From NCBI GenBank assembly GCA_024698075.1, contig JAILRP010000005.1, positions 1 to 64,000 on the forward strand: DNA of 64,000 nt, in the 5' to 3' direction. How positions within the stretch are numbered: position 1 is the stretch's first letter; every line of letters begins with the position of its first letter. The notes under the pieces were generated by a model. The model saw nothing but the letters and a program-made list of their open reading frames with translations, did not search any database and was not told the DNA's origin. This DNA is from Lachnospiraceae bacterium. GTDB taxonomy: Bacteria; Bacillota; Clostridia; Lachnospirales; Lachnospiraceae. Position numbers and translations under genes: made by a program. Positions 36,871-44,943 of the stretch are shown piece after piece.

Positions 36871-38433
36871 CTACCTAACCTTGATAAGGTGTCCCGAACT
36901 CTTCATCGCATCTATGATCTCATCAACACACTTCTCGCAGTCCTTGTATGTGGATGCCTCCGACATTACGCGCAGGACCGGCTCCGTGCCGGATGCACGC
37001 AGGAGGACGCGCCCGTCATTTCCGAGAAAATCAGTGGTGCTGTCAACCGCTGCCTTGACGGCCGGATCCGCAAGCGTCTTTTCCTTGTCGTCGACCTCAA
37101 CGTTCTTTAATACCTGCGGATACATCTTGACTTCGGATGCGAGCACCGAAAGCGGAAGATGCGTCTCCACGAGCACCGTCATCAGCATTATCGCGGTCAC
37201 GAGCCCGTCTCCGGTGTGCGCATATTTCCTGAAGATCACGTGTCCGGACTGCTCGCCGCCGATCATGTGGTCGTTCTCCTTCATGTTCTCGTATACGTAA
37301 CGGTCACCGACCTTGGTCTTCTCATATCCTATATCTATCCTGTCAAACGCCTTGTAAAGTCCGAAGTTCGACATGACCGTCGTAACGACGGTATTGCTCG
37401 GGAGCATTCCCTTGCTCTTGAAATACTTGGCGCATATGTACATGATCATGTCGCCGTTGACAACATCGCCGTATTCATCGACGGCAAGACACCTGTCGGC
37501 ATCACCGTCGAACGCGAACCCGACATCGACCTTGTTCTCCCTTACATATTTCTGAAGGCCCTCTATGTGGGTGCTTCCGGCATTAAGATTGATGTTTGTG
37601 CCGTCGGGAGTGTCGTTCATCACGCTTATCTTGGCACCGAGCGCGTCAAACACCGCACGTCCTATCATCCATGCACTTCCGTTAGCGCAGTCGAGCGCGA
37701 CCTTGCATTTTTCGAACGATACCGGTGCTATGCTCGTCAGGTATCCGATGTAGCGGTTCCTTCCGGAATAAAAGTCAACCGTATGCCCGATGTCGGCTCC
37801 CGTCGCCCAACTTACATCATCGATCTGCCCGTCGATGAACTGCTCGACCATGTCCTGCACTTCATCTTCCATCTTTTCGCCTTCGGCGTTCATGAGCTTG
37901 ATCCCGTTGTCGTAGAACGGATTGTGGCTCGCGGATATCATTATGCCGCAGTCAAACCCTTCGGTCCTCGTTATGTAGCTTACGCACGGAGTCGTAGTAA
38001 CGTGCAGCAGGTAGGAATCTCCGCCCGATGATGTGATCCCTGCCGAAAGCGCATTCTCGTACATATAGGAAGAACGCCTTGTATCCTTCCCGATGACGAT
38101 CCTGGCCTTATGCTCCTTTCCGTAATACCATCCAAGGAATCTTCCGATCTTGAATGCATGTTCCGCGGTAAGTACCTCTCCGGCCTTTCCCCTGAAACCG
38201 TCTGTTCCAAAATACTTGCCCATAGCCTTCCTCTCTTTCTTCTGTGTCTGTACTGCCTGAGCGTGTGCCTCCTTTGTCCTTCCGTCAAAAGGCTTCGGAG
38301 CACCGGCGGGTATCAGCCAGAGCTTTCCCTCTTTCCTGGCACCTTTTATCTTGCCGTCGCGGCACAGCATGGTTATGCGTCTTTCAGTCATTTCCCATTT
38401 TGCCGCCGCCTCGCGAACATCAAGATATTTCAT
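36871..38433 (-). CDS. glmM: Phosphoglucosamine mutase with N-terminal excisionase-type HTH domain
   Basis: The frame from ATG 38433 encodes 520 residues. Residues 1-55 are a winged-HTH of the MerR/excisionase kind (YLDVREAAAKWEMTERRI, LCRDGKIKGARKEGKLWLIP, PFDGRTK). A 15-residue linker leads to a complete GlmM: MGKYFGTDGFRGKAGEVLT, phosphoserine loop MISASHNPFYDNG, metal loop AFDGDADRCLA, sugar loop GGEQSGH and RASGTEPVLRV. An internal in-frame ATG at 38223 has its own site, GAGAGGAAGGCT, and would give a 450-residue GlmM of normal length. Both products could be made. GlmM turns glucosamine-6-phosphate into the 1-phosphate. The leader holds two palindromes that the HTH domain might bind. Confidence 0.93.
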   Translation of the reverse strand: MKYLDVREAAAKWEMTERRITMLCRDGKIKGARKEGKLWLIPAGAPKPFDGRTKEAHAQAVQTQKKERKAMGKYFGTDGFRGKAGEVLTAEHAFKIGRFLGWYYGKEHKARIVIGKDTRRSSYMYENALSAGITSSGGDSYLLHVTTTPCVSYITRTEGFDCGIMISASHNPFYDNGIKLMNAEGEKMEDEVQDMVEQFIDGQIDDVSWATGADIGHTVDFYSGRNRYIGYLTSIAPVSFEKCKVALDCANGSAWMIGRAVFDALGAKISVMNDTPDGTNINLNAGSTHIEGLQKYVRENKVDVGFAFDGDADRCLAVDEYGDVVNGDMIMYICAKYFKSKGMLPSNTVVTTVMSNFGLYKAFDRIDIGYEKTKVGDRYVYENMKENDHMIGGEQSGHVIFRKYAHTGDGLVTAIMLMTVLVETHLPLSVLASEVKMYPQVLKNVEVDDKEKTLADPAVKAAVDSTTDFLGNDGRVLLRASGTEPVLRVMSEASTYKDCEKCVDEIIDAMKSSGHLIKVR

Positions 38434-38463
38434 CTGCTTTTTTCCCTTTCTCATGCAATGTCC

Positions 38464-38479
38464 GTACAACATGTTGTAC
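38464..38479. promoter_or_regulatory. 16-bp palindrome in the glmM leader
   Basis: GTACAACATGTTGTAC is a perfect inverted repeat 31 bases upstream of the HTH-glmM start. It shares GTAC half-sites with the palindrome at 38504-38517. Confidence 0.6.
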
Positions 38480-38503
38480 CGCCCGGTATATGCCGGCACA
38501 AAC

Positions 38504-38544
38504 TGTACATATGTACATTTTACACCCGGTCCGACATTTGTCAA
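38504..38544 (-). promoter_or_regulatory. glmM promoter with overlapping palindromic operator
   Basis: On the minus strand TTGACA (38539-38544) and TAAAAT (38517-38522) are 16 bases apart. The perfect palindrome TGTACATATGTACA (38504-38517) begins in the last base of the -10 box and covers the expected transcription start, a position typical of a repressor site. Confidence 0.75.
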
Positions 38545-38550
38545 GTTATA

Positions 38551-38592
38551 AAAAACAAATGTCAAGATACATGTATCTGTATCTTGACATTT
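38551..38592 (-). terminator. Terminator of the YARHG lipoprotein gene
   Basis: A 14-bp stem (AAATGTCAAGATAC and complement) with an 8-base loop is followed on the minus strand by GTTTTTTA. The T run nearly touches the glmM -35 box, so the two units are packed tightly. Confidence 0.85.
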
Positions 38593-38622
38593 GATACCTT
38601 GGGCACTATCCGTGCTTATATC

Positions 38623-39765
38623 TTACCGGAACTTCTTCTCGTACCTGCTTATGAGATCCGCGTTGTATTTCTCGGTATCACTTAAGCATCCATCGTCAAA
38701 AGTCTCCGACTCGTCAATCGGGAAATACCAGTCCATGCCGTCAAAATGGGTCTGAAGTTCCATGTCCTTGAATCTCCTGCCGTGACGGGCATATATCTCG
38801 TTCCTTGCGATGCGAAGCTCGCCCATGTCAAGTCCCTCAAGGTCTTCCTCGGAAAGTTTTCGCATGTCGCTGTCAGGTATGACCATTCCGTCCGTCAGTG
38901 CTGTCTGGTCCTCATCTCCGCCGTTTGTCGGATCTTCCACATACCACTTCGGAAGATTATAAAGAAACCGGTACTTTCCATTGACATCTTCAAAGGCCAC
39001 ACAGTATTCGATGCAGTCGGGGGCTTCATATACGATCCTGTAATCATCCCCGTCCCTCATGCCGCCTGTTACGGTGACTGACCTGTAGTTGGTGTCCCCG
39101 TGTTCGCACACATAAAGGTCATAGTCCTTAAGGTAAGCCCATTCAAGGGGATACTTCATGTCGGAATAGCTGCAGCCGGTCGTCTCCCTGACGAAGCTTC
39201 TGACATCATCGCCTGAAACCGCCACGATGTCAGTCATGATCTCATCGAATCCCGTCTTATGAAGATATGCGGCCTTCACCCTGTCAGACACCGGATAACG
39301 CGCAAACCCGGCACCGTCATAAAACACTTCGTCCCAGTCTATATAGGCAGGCTCGGCGAACGCCCCGATCAGGAATCCGTAATATTCCCTGCCGTTAAGC
39401 TTTTTTTCGATGCTCTCAAGCTCGGAGGCGCGCATGTTGTTCACGATCTTTGTGCCGGCATTTTTGTTTTCGCCCGCTTCACCGTCTGCTTCTGCGCCGT
39501 CCCCGTCATCCGCGATCGATACCCAGTCATCATCCGCATCACCGTTAAGGGATACCCAGTCATCTTTTTTCTTTTTTTTCTCATCCTTCTTTTCCGGGGC
39601 CTTTTCATTTGCCTTGTCACTGTCTCCGGGATCCGCAGCTGCTGCCGCTTCTGTTCCGGACGGTGCTGCTTCCGCTTCAGGTCCGGCGGGCGCTGCTTTG
39701 CATCCCGCAAGATACACGCATGCCGAAAGGCAGAAAAAGAAAGCTGCCAGTTTCTTATTTTTCAT
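38623..39765 (-). CDS. Lipoprotein with C-terminal YARHG domain
   Basis: 380 residues with a lipoprotein signal (lipobox LAGC at about 19-22). A disordered Ala/Glu/Lys-rich linker (about 23-110) follows and includes two copies of DDWVS. A globular part about 110-300 is not recognised. The C-terminus carries the YARHG domain (LRIARNEIYARHGRRFKD, then DWYFP), found in secreted clostridial proteins and thought to act at the cell wall. The protein is therefore probably exposed outside the membrane. It forms a single-gene unit with its own terminator. Confidence 0.85.
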   Translation of the reverse strand: MKNKKLAAFFFCLSACVYLAGCKAAPAGPEAEAAPSGTEAAAAADPGDSDKANEKAPEKKDEKKKKKDDWVSLNGDADDDWVSIADDGDGAEADGEAGENKNAGTKIVNNMRASELESIEKKLNGREYYGFLIGAFAEPAYIDWDEVFYDGAGFARYPVSDRVKAAYLHKTGFDEIMTDIVAVSGDDVRSFVRETTGCSYSDMKYPLEWAYLKDYDLYVCEHGDTNYRSVTVTGGMRDGDDYRIVYEAPDCIEYCVAFEDVNGKYRFLYNLPKWYVEDPTNGGDEDQTALTDGMVIPDSDMRKLSEEDLEGLDMGELRIARNEIYARHGRRFKDMELQTHFDGMDWYFPIDESETFDDGCLSDTEKYNADLISRYEKKFR

Positions 39766-39832
39766 ATGATAATACCTCCCTTTTACGGAACAGGTCCGTA
39801 TCAGAATTCACACATCTTGTATCACTTTCCGG

Positions 39833-41650
39833 TCATTTGATGAACGTGCTGATCTGCGGGTTCTTTCCGGAAAGTATCCAGACCGGCCAGAAAACATCCT
39901 TCTTCCCCGGTATCCTGACAACGATCTGCTGCCGCGGCATCCCTTCAGGGACCGTTACGTCAAATACCCATGAACTTCCTTTCGAAAGGTTGCAGGGCTC
40001 GCTCCTTTCCGCCTTTCCCGACGCATCAGGCTCCATGTCCTCAATGAACACCTCGGCTCCGTCGGCAAGGCCCGCTGCCACGACACGGTCAAGCTCACCC
40101 TCTGACTGATAAAGCGCCTTCGGCATTCTTTCCGTCATCCGCTCCGGCGGATTTACCATGATAAGTGCCACTGATCCGGCAGGCGACCCCTCCATGAGTT
40201 CCCGCAGCTTCTGCCTGTCTCCTAGCATGTATTCATAGTATGACAGCACCGCCAGGTCGCACGGCTCATACTCAAACTTCTCGGTAAATTCCTTTTCTCG
40301 CCCTATCTCATCAACTATCCAGCATTCGGCATTTACCGTATTTCCGTCTATGGACAGGTCATAAAGCTCTCCGTTTTCTATGCTTCCTATCCTGTGGCCC
40401 CAGAAATCGAATATCTCGTTATAATATGCATACACCGCGGTCGAAAGGTCATCCCCCTTCCACGTGAGCAGGGCACCCGCGATCTCATATTCGAAGTCTC
40501 CGGAATAAATGTTGAAGAATTCATAGACACCCGCGTTCGGATTGATGTGGCAGTCAACGATAAGCCAGTCCCCGACGCGCTCACAGCCTGTTATCGCGTT
40601 AGCCGCTTCGGCATAGCTTCGCATATCATAATCCGCACCGTTGACCGTGAACGTCATTCCCTCGTAACTGTATTCGGGATCGAGCCCGCCCATGTCATAT
40701 ACGTTGTAAAGTGCTATATCAACCTCGCTTATATGGCTTACCGTACCTTCTTTGTCCGCCGTAAGCTCACACATCATCAGGGGGTATCCGCTGTCCCATG
40801 CCGCACGGTCGGATATTCCGTCAAGCACCGCCCTGTCATTTATTTTGTAATATACCGGCCGTATATCATCGGTCTCCGAAAACCGTCCGCCCATGAACTT
40901 CCGGTTGCTGTAGTCATCATTGGTTTCAAACTCATGCTCTTCCATCGGCTGCAGCCATACGCCGTCAGATGCGCTCTTCCATGCCCATGCATAGAATGTG
41001 CCCTCCTCCGGCTCCCTGTCCGCCGCGGAGCCTGCGTCCCTCCGGAACAGCCAGTCATATGACCAGTTCCCTATTTCATCCGAATCCGCGTCCGTATTGA
41101 AGACATACATCGAAAAGACGGAATCACCGTTTCCGATCTCCTTAAGGTACAGGAAATCCCCTTCTTTCGAAGAACACACATGGAACATCCCTCCTGTGCC
41201 CTCATCTCCGTAAAGCTCCACTCCCTCCGGGATCAGGCCCCCGGCATCGGAAAGCTCAAGCCTGAACGTGTCAGGCTCCTCATCCGCTGTGGCGAGATTT
41301 CTCCCGAAAGTCATCACTCCGGCTCCCTGCGCATTGTCCGAATGCCTTTTGAAAGTGAACGATCCGTCCTTCTCAAGCGAAAGAGTGCCAAAATCCTTCC
41401 CGTCTTTCCGGTCAATAAGTTCCCATTCACCCTCAAGGAACGTACTTATGCCCGAAGCCGTCGAAAGGTCAAAAGACACTGGTTCCCCGGCGGGTTCTTC
41501 GGAAGGCTCTTCATCGGTTTTCTCTTCGGCTCCGCCGCCAAGCTCCCCGGCAATGTCTGCCGTATCATCCTGCAAAACGGCTCCTCCGCCGCACCCGCTC
41601 ATGATCATGCAGCTTATCAGGCATACAGCAGCCGCAGTCATCCTTTTCAT
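39833..41650 (-). CDS. Large lipoprotein of unknown function
   Basis: 605 residues from the ATG at 41650, which follows AAGGAGGGTACGGAAA; the longer frame upstream lacks a ribosome site. The signal peptide ends in lipobox IMSGC. An acidic linker is followed by a possible lipocalin-like beta segment near 60-170 (STFLEGEWELIDRKDGKDFG, SFTFKRHSDN, FRLELSD). This pattern recurs in small clostridial lipoproteins that measure a substrate. The rest is mainly beta and acidic. I do not recognise a catalytic motif. Confidence 0.75.
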   Translation of the reverse strand: MKRMTAAAVCLISCMIMSGCGGGAVLQDDTADIAGELGGGAEEKTDEEPSEEPAGEPVSFDLSTASGISTFLEGEWELIDRKDGKDFGTLSLEKDGSFTFKRHSDNAQGAGVMTFGRNLATADEEPDTFRLELSDAGGLIPEGVELYGDEGTGGMFHVCSSKEGDFLYLKEIGNGDSVFSMYVFNTDADSDEIGNWSYDWLFRRDAGSAADREPEEGTFYAWAWKSASDGVWLQPMEEHEFETNDDYSNRKFMGGRFSETDDIRPVYYKINDRAVLDGISDRAAWDSGYPLMMCELTADKEGTVSHISEVDIALYNVYDMGGLDPEYSYEGMTFTVNGADYDMRSYAEAANAITGCERVGDWLIVDCHINPNAGVYEFFNIYSGDFEYEIAGALLTWKGDDLSTAVYAYYNEIFDFWGHRIGSIENGELYDLSIDGNTVNAECWIVDEIGREKEFTEKFEYEPCDLAVLSYYEYMLGDRQKLRELMEGSPAGSVALIMVNPPERMTERMPKALYQSEGELDRVVAAGLADGAEVFIEDMEPDASGKAERSEPCNLSKGSSWVFDVTVPEGMPRQQIVVRIPGKKDVFWPVWILSGKNPQISTFIK

Positions 41651-41732
41651 TTTCCGTACCCTCCTTGCCGGTAACAAAACGCCTTTTGTAAATGCCGGGA
41701 TCATCTCAGACCGCCCTCCCGGCGGATCTGCC

Positions 41733-42944
41733 CTACAGAGCACATATCCTGTCTACCGCTTCCCTCGTGTTCTCGTGGCTTCCGAATGATGTCAGCCTGA
41801 AATATCCTTCGCCGCAGGCGCCGAAACCGGACCCGGGCGTTCCGACGACTCCCGCACGTTCAAGGAGATAGTCGAAGAAATCCCAGCTCGTCATCCCCGA
41901 CGGAACCGCCAGCCATACATAGGGAGAATTCACGCCGCCGTATACGGTATGTCCCGCCTCTTTGAGATGAGACAGGATGTATGAGGCATTTTCCATGTAG
42001 AAGTTTACCAGGCCGCGTATCTCCATCTTCCCCTCGGGGGAATACACGGCTTCCCCGGCCCTCTGAACGATGTAGGGCGCACCGTTGTATTTGGTCGAAT
42101 GCCTCCTTGCCCACAGGGCATTGAGGCTCACTCCGTCCCTTATTATGTCCTTCGGCACGACAGCATATCCGAGCCTCAGTCCGGTAAATCCGGCATTCTT
42201 CGAAAATGACCGGAGCTCTATCGCACACTCTCTAGCGCCGCTGCATTCATATATGGAATGAGGTATTCCCTCCTCGCTTATGTATGCCTCATAGGCCGCA
42301 TCAAATATGATCACCGACCCGTTGGCATTCGCATAGTCGACCCATTTCTGGAGCGCTTCCTTTGTCATGGCTTCACCGGTCGGATTGTTCGGCGAGCACA
42401 GATATATAATGTCACATACGCTGTCGGGAAGCTGCGGGCTGAATCCGTTTTCTGCCGTGCACGGAAGGTAGACGATGTCGCTGTACCTGCCGTCCGTCCC
42501 GAGCGTGCCCGCGCGACCCGCCATTACGTTTGAATCAACATATACCGGATAGACCGGGTCGCAGACCGCGATGCGGCATTTCCCATCAAATATCTCCTGG
42601 ATGTTCCCCGAATCCGGCTTCGCGCCGTCGGATATGAACACCTCGTCTTCATCCACTCTGCACGACCTTGCGGCAAAATCATTTTCGCATATGGCCCTTC
42701 TGAGAAAATCATACCCGAGGTCCGGTGCGTATCCGCGGAAAGATTTCTCATCGGCCATCTCGTCGACCGCATCGTGAAGCGCTTTTATCACCGTCGGTGT
42801 GAGAGGCCGCGTGACATCACCTATCCCGAGCCGGATTATGCTCTTATCCGGGCCCGATTCCTCAAAAGCCCTGACTTTCTTCGCTATAGTCGAGAAAAGA
42901 TAGCTTCCCGCAAGCCTTTCGTAATTACTGTTGATCTTAACCAT
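41733..42944 (-). CDS. dapL: LL-diaminopimelate aminotransferase
   Basis: 403 residues. This PLP enzyme makes LL-diaminopimelate directly from tetrahydrodipicolinate for lysine and peptidoglycan. Family blocks are INSNYERLAGSYLFSTIAKK, IRLGIGDVTRPL, YLCSPNNPTGEAMTKEAL and the Schiff-base Lys in RSFSKNAGFTGLRLGYAV. It starts behind AAAAGGAGGCATC, with the ATG 13 bases before the stop codon region of the ANTAR gene. It belongs to a group with the glutamine-synthetase-like gene, which suggests nitrogen-linked control. Confidence 0.95.
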   Translation of the reverse strand: MVKINSNYERLAGSYLFSTIAKKVRAFEESGPDKSIIRLGIGDVTRPLTPTVIKALHDAVDEMADEKSFRGYAPDLGYDFLRRAICENDFAARSCRVDEDEVFISDGAKPDSGNIQEIFDGKCRIAVCDPVYPVYVDSNVMAGRAGTLGTDGRYSDIVYLPCTAENGFSPQLPDSVCDIIYLCSPNNPTGEAMTKEALQKWVDYANANGSVIIFDAAYEAYISEEGIPHSIYECSGARECAIELRSFSKNAGFTGLRLGYAVVPKDIIRDGVSLNALWARRHSTKYNGAPYIVQRAGEAVYSPEGKMEIRGLVNFYMENASYILSHLKEAGHTVYGGVNSPYVWLAVPSGMTSWDFFDYLLERAGVVGTPGSGFGACGEGYFRLTSFGSHENTREAVDRICAL

Positions 42945-42957
42945 GATGCCTCCTTTT

Positions 42958-43494
42958 CTACCGTCCGAGCGACAGTATCATATGCGCCGTCTCCGCAAGG
43001 GTCCGGCCCATGTCCATGCTGTTCTTCTGCATATATCGGTATGCCTCCGGTTCGGTCATTCCATTCCTTTCCATCAGAAGGGTCTTGGCCCTGTCGATGG
43101 TCTCGCGGTCTCCGGCGGAGCGTTCCGTTTTTACCGAAGCTCTCTTCCGGTATCCGTCGGGATGCAGCATCCGGATGCTGCTTATCAGGTCTGCCGTCCT
43201 GAAAGGCATCTGAAGAAAGATTATATTGCTCGAGAACAGATCGGTCCTGATATCCTTTGACAGCATGAGCATATTAACGGAAGAAGGAAGATATCCGTAG
43301 AGTTCTTCATAGCCCATGTCCTTAAGCCTGCGCGTGCACACTACGAGGCTTATGTCCATGTCCTCCACCCTGCGCAGAACTTCAGAGCCCGTATCGCATA
43401 TGAATATATCATCCCATATGCCGCCCTGCTTTATGATATCAGCGATCCGGCCCGAGTCCTCATGTCTGGGCATAGCCACGAGAATCGCGCCCAT
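42958..43494 (-). CDS. ANTAR-domain RNA-binding regulator with pseudo-receiver
   Basis: 178 residues from the ATG at 43494 behind TTAGGAGATGCG. The N-terminal 110 residues fold like a receiver (AILVAMPRHEDSGRI, DISLVVCTRRLKDMG), but the acceptor Asp position reads Cys in LVVCTR. Phosphorylation is therefore unlikely. The C-terminus is an ANTAR domain (ETIDRAKTLLMERNGMTEPE, AYRYMQKNSMD). ANTAR proteins bind paired hexaloop hairpins in leader RNAs and prevent termination, often in nitrogen metabolism. It lies 50 bases after the glutamine-synthetase-like gene. I did not find a convincing dual hairpin target in the window. Confidence 0.9.
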   Translation of the reverse strand: MGAILVAMPRHEDSGRIADIIKQGGIWDDIFICDTGSEVLRRVEDMDISLVVCTRRLKDMGYEELYGYLPSSVNMLMLSKDIRTDLFSSNIIFLQMPFRTADLISSIRMLHPDGYRKRASVKTERSAGDRETIDRAKTLLMERNGMTEPEAYRYMQKNSMDMGRTLAETAHMILSLGR

Positions 43495-43544
43495 CGCATC
43501 TCCTAACCAAAACAATGCCGGCAATAGCCGAAGCAGTCCTTAAG

Positions 43545-44831
43545 TTACAGTCTCGTAAGGTATCTGTCGATCTCCCACTGGGTGACTTCGCCGAGGAATT
43601 CCCGCCATTCGGCCCTCTTCACCTTTGTGTAGACGGATACGAATTCCTTTCCGAGCGCGCTGCCGAGCACTTCATCACCGCCGAGCTCGCCGACCGCCTC
43701 CTTAAGATCCTCGGGCATGGTCTCTGTCTGTCCGGGCGTGGCATTTTTCCACTCGCACCCGGGTTCCGTCTTCTTTTCCACGCCGTCAAGACCTGCTGCA
43801 AGGCATGCCGCAAAGAGCAGATAGGGATTGGCCGAGCCGTCAGGAAACCTGAGTTCGATCTTGACGTCTCCGATCTCCCTGTTTATGTTTATGAGTGCTT
43901 TTTCTCCTTTGTCCGCCCAGGTGATCATGTAAGGTGCATCATATCCGGACAGGAGTCTCTTGTATGAGTTGACGCAGGGATTGCTTATGGCGGACATGGC
44001 ACGTGCATGAGCCATTATGCCTCCGGCAAAATAGCGTGCGGTCTGTGTGATCCCGCCGTTCTCATCCATGAAGACATTCATTCCGTCCTTCATCAGCTTA
44101 AGGTGAACATGCATCCCCGAACCGGCCACGTCCTGACGCGGCTTCGGCATGAATGTCGCATACAGTCCGAACCTTCTCGCGATGGACCTTACGGCAAACT
44201 TGAACGTCTGTATCGAATCTGCCATGGACAGCGCATCCGCTTCGCGAAAATCGATCTCATGCTGTGCCGGTGCATGTTCATGGTGGGACGACTCTATCTC
44301 AAATCCCATATCCTCGAGCATGAGCACTATGTCCCTTCGTGCATTCTCGCCGAAATCCGAAGGTCCGACATCCATGTATTCAGCACGCTCATGCGATGTC
44401 GTCGTGGGCAGTCCGTTCTCGTCAGTATGGAACAGGAAAAACTCACACTCGGGATCCGCTATCATCGTATACCCTAGGGCAGCCGCTTTATCGGCAGCTT
44501 TTTTCAGAATCTGCCTCGAGCAGGATTCAAACGGCCTTGCGTCCCTGTAGCAGACATCGCAGACTATCTTGGCCACCTTGCCCTGCTGCGGCCTCCACGG
44601 AAGTATCATGAACGTATCAAGATCCGGATACAGATAAAGTCTGTCATCATAATCAAATACGTCTGAAAAAATGGCCGCTCCGTGGAATGAATATCTGTTT
44701 TCAAACACCTTGTCCATCTGTGACGGTGTTACCGCCAGATTCTTGAGCCTTCCGAAAATGTCGGTGAACTGGAGCCTGATGAACTCCACTCCCTCTTCCT
44801 CGATCATCCTCTGAATGTCTTCTCTTTGCAT
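43545..44831 (-). CDS. Glutamine synthetase family protein with diverged active site
   Basis: 428 residues, type I fold. Metal and ammonia residues are kept: Glu128 and Glu130 (PECEFFLF), Glu185 and Glu192 (HHEHAPAQHE), His241 (GSGMHVHL), Glu326 and Arg328 (KIELRFPD), and Arg292 (YKRLLSGY). Several others differ from E. coli GlnA in a direct alignment: Asn264 is Ala236, the flap Glu327 is Asp298, and the ATP-phosphate arginines 339, 344 and 355 are Glu310, Asn315 and Lys324. It may be a glutamine synthetase with altered kinetics or a ligase for another amine. The neighbours ANTAR and dapL support a nitrogen role. Confidence 0.88.
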   Translation of the reverse strand: MQREDIQRMIEEEGVEFIRLQFTDIFGRLKNLAVTPSQMDKVFENRYSFHGAAIFSDVFDYDDRLYLYPDLDTFMILPWRPQQGKVAKIVCDVCYRDARPFESCSRQILKKAADKAAALGYTMIADPECEFFLFHTDENGLPTTTSHERAEYMDVGPSDFGENARRDIVLMLEDMGFEIESSHHEHAPAQHEIDFREADALSMADSIQTFKFAVRSIARRFGLYATFMPKPRQDVAGSGMHVHLKLMKDGMNVFMDENGGITQTARYFAGGIMAHARAMSAISNPCVNSYKRLLSGYDAPYMITWADKGEKALININREIGDVKIELRFPDGSANPYLLFAACLAAGLDGVEKKTEPGCEWKNATPGQTETMPEDLKEAVGELGGDEVLGSALGKEFVSVYTKVKRAEWREFLGEVTQWEIDRYLTRL

Positions 44832-44861
44832 GATTTTCTCCTTTCCGGATCTTATTTCTTC

Positions 44862-44893
44862 AAAGAAAGCCGGAAGCGCGCTGCCTCCGGCTT
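44862..44893 (-). terminator. Terminator of the bactofilin-like membrane protein gene
   Basis: AAGCCGGAGGC pairs with GCTTCCGGCTT (one mismatch) around a short loop, followed by TCTTTG on the minus strand. It separates that gene from the glutamine-synthetase-like gene. Confidence 0.75.
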
Positions 44894-44943
44894 GTCATAC
44901 CTTCTATCGTCAGCTGCAGACAATATGTATGCCCTTACTGCAT

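Noticed and set aside
42958..44831. Dual-hexaloop ANTAR target RNA near the ANTAR gene
   Set aside because: No pair of hairpins with the typical A1/G4 loops could be seen in the gaps.
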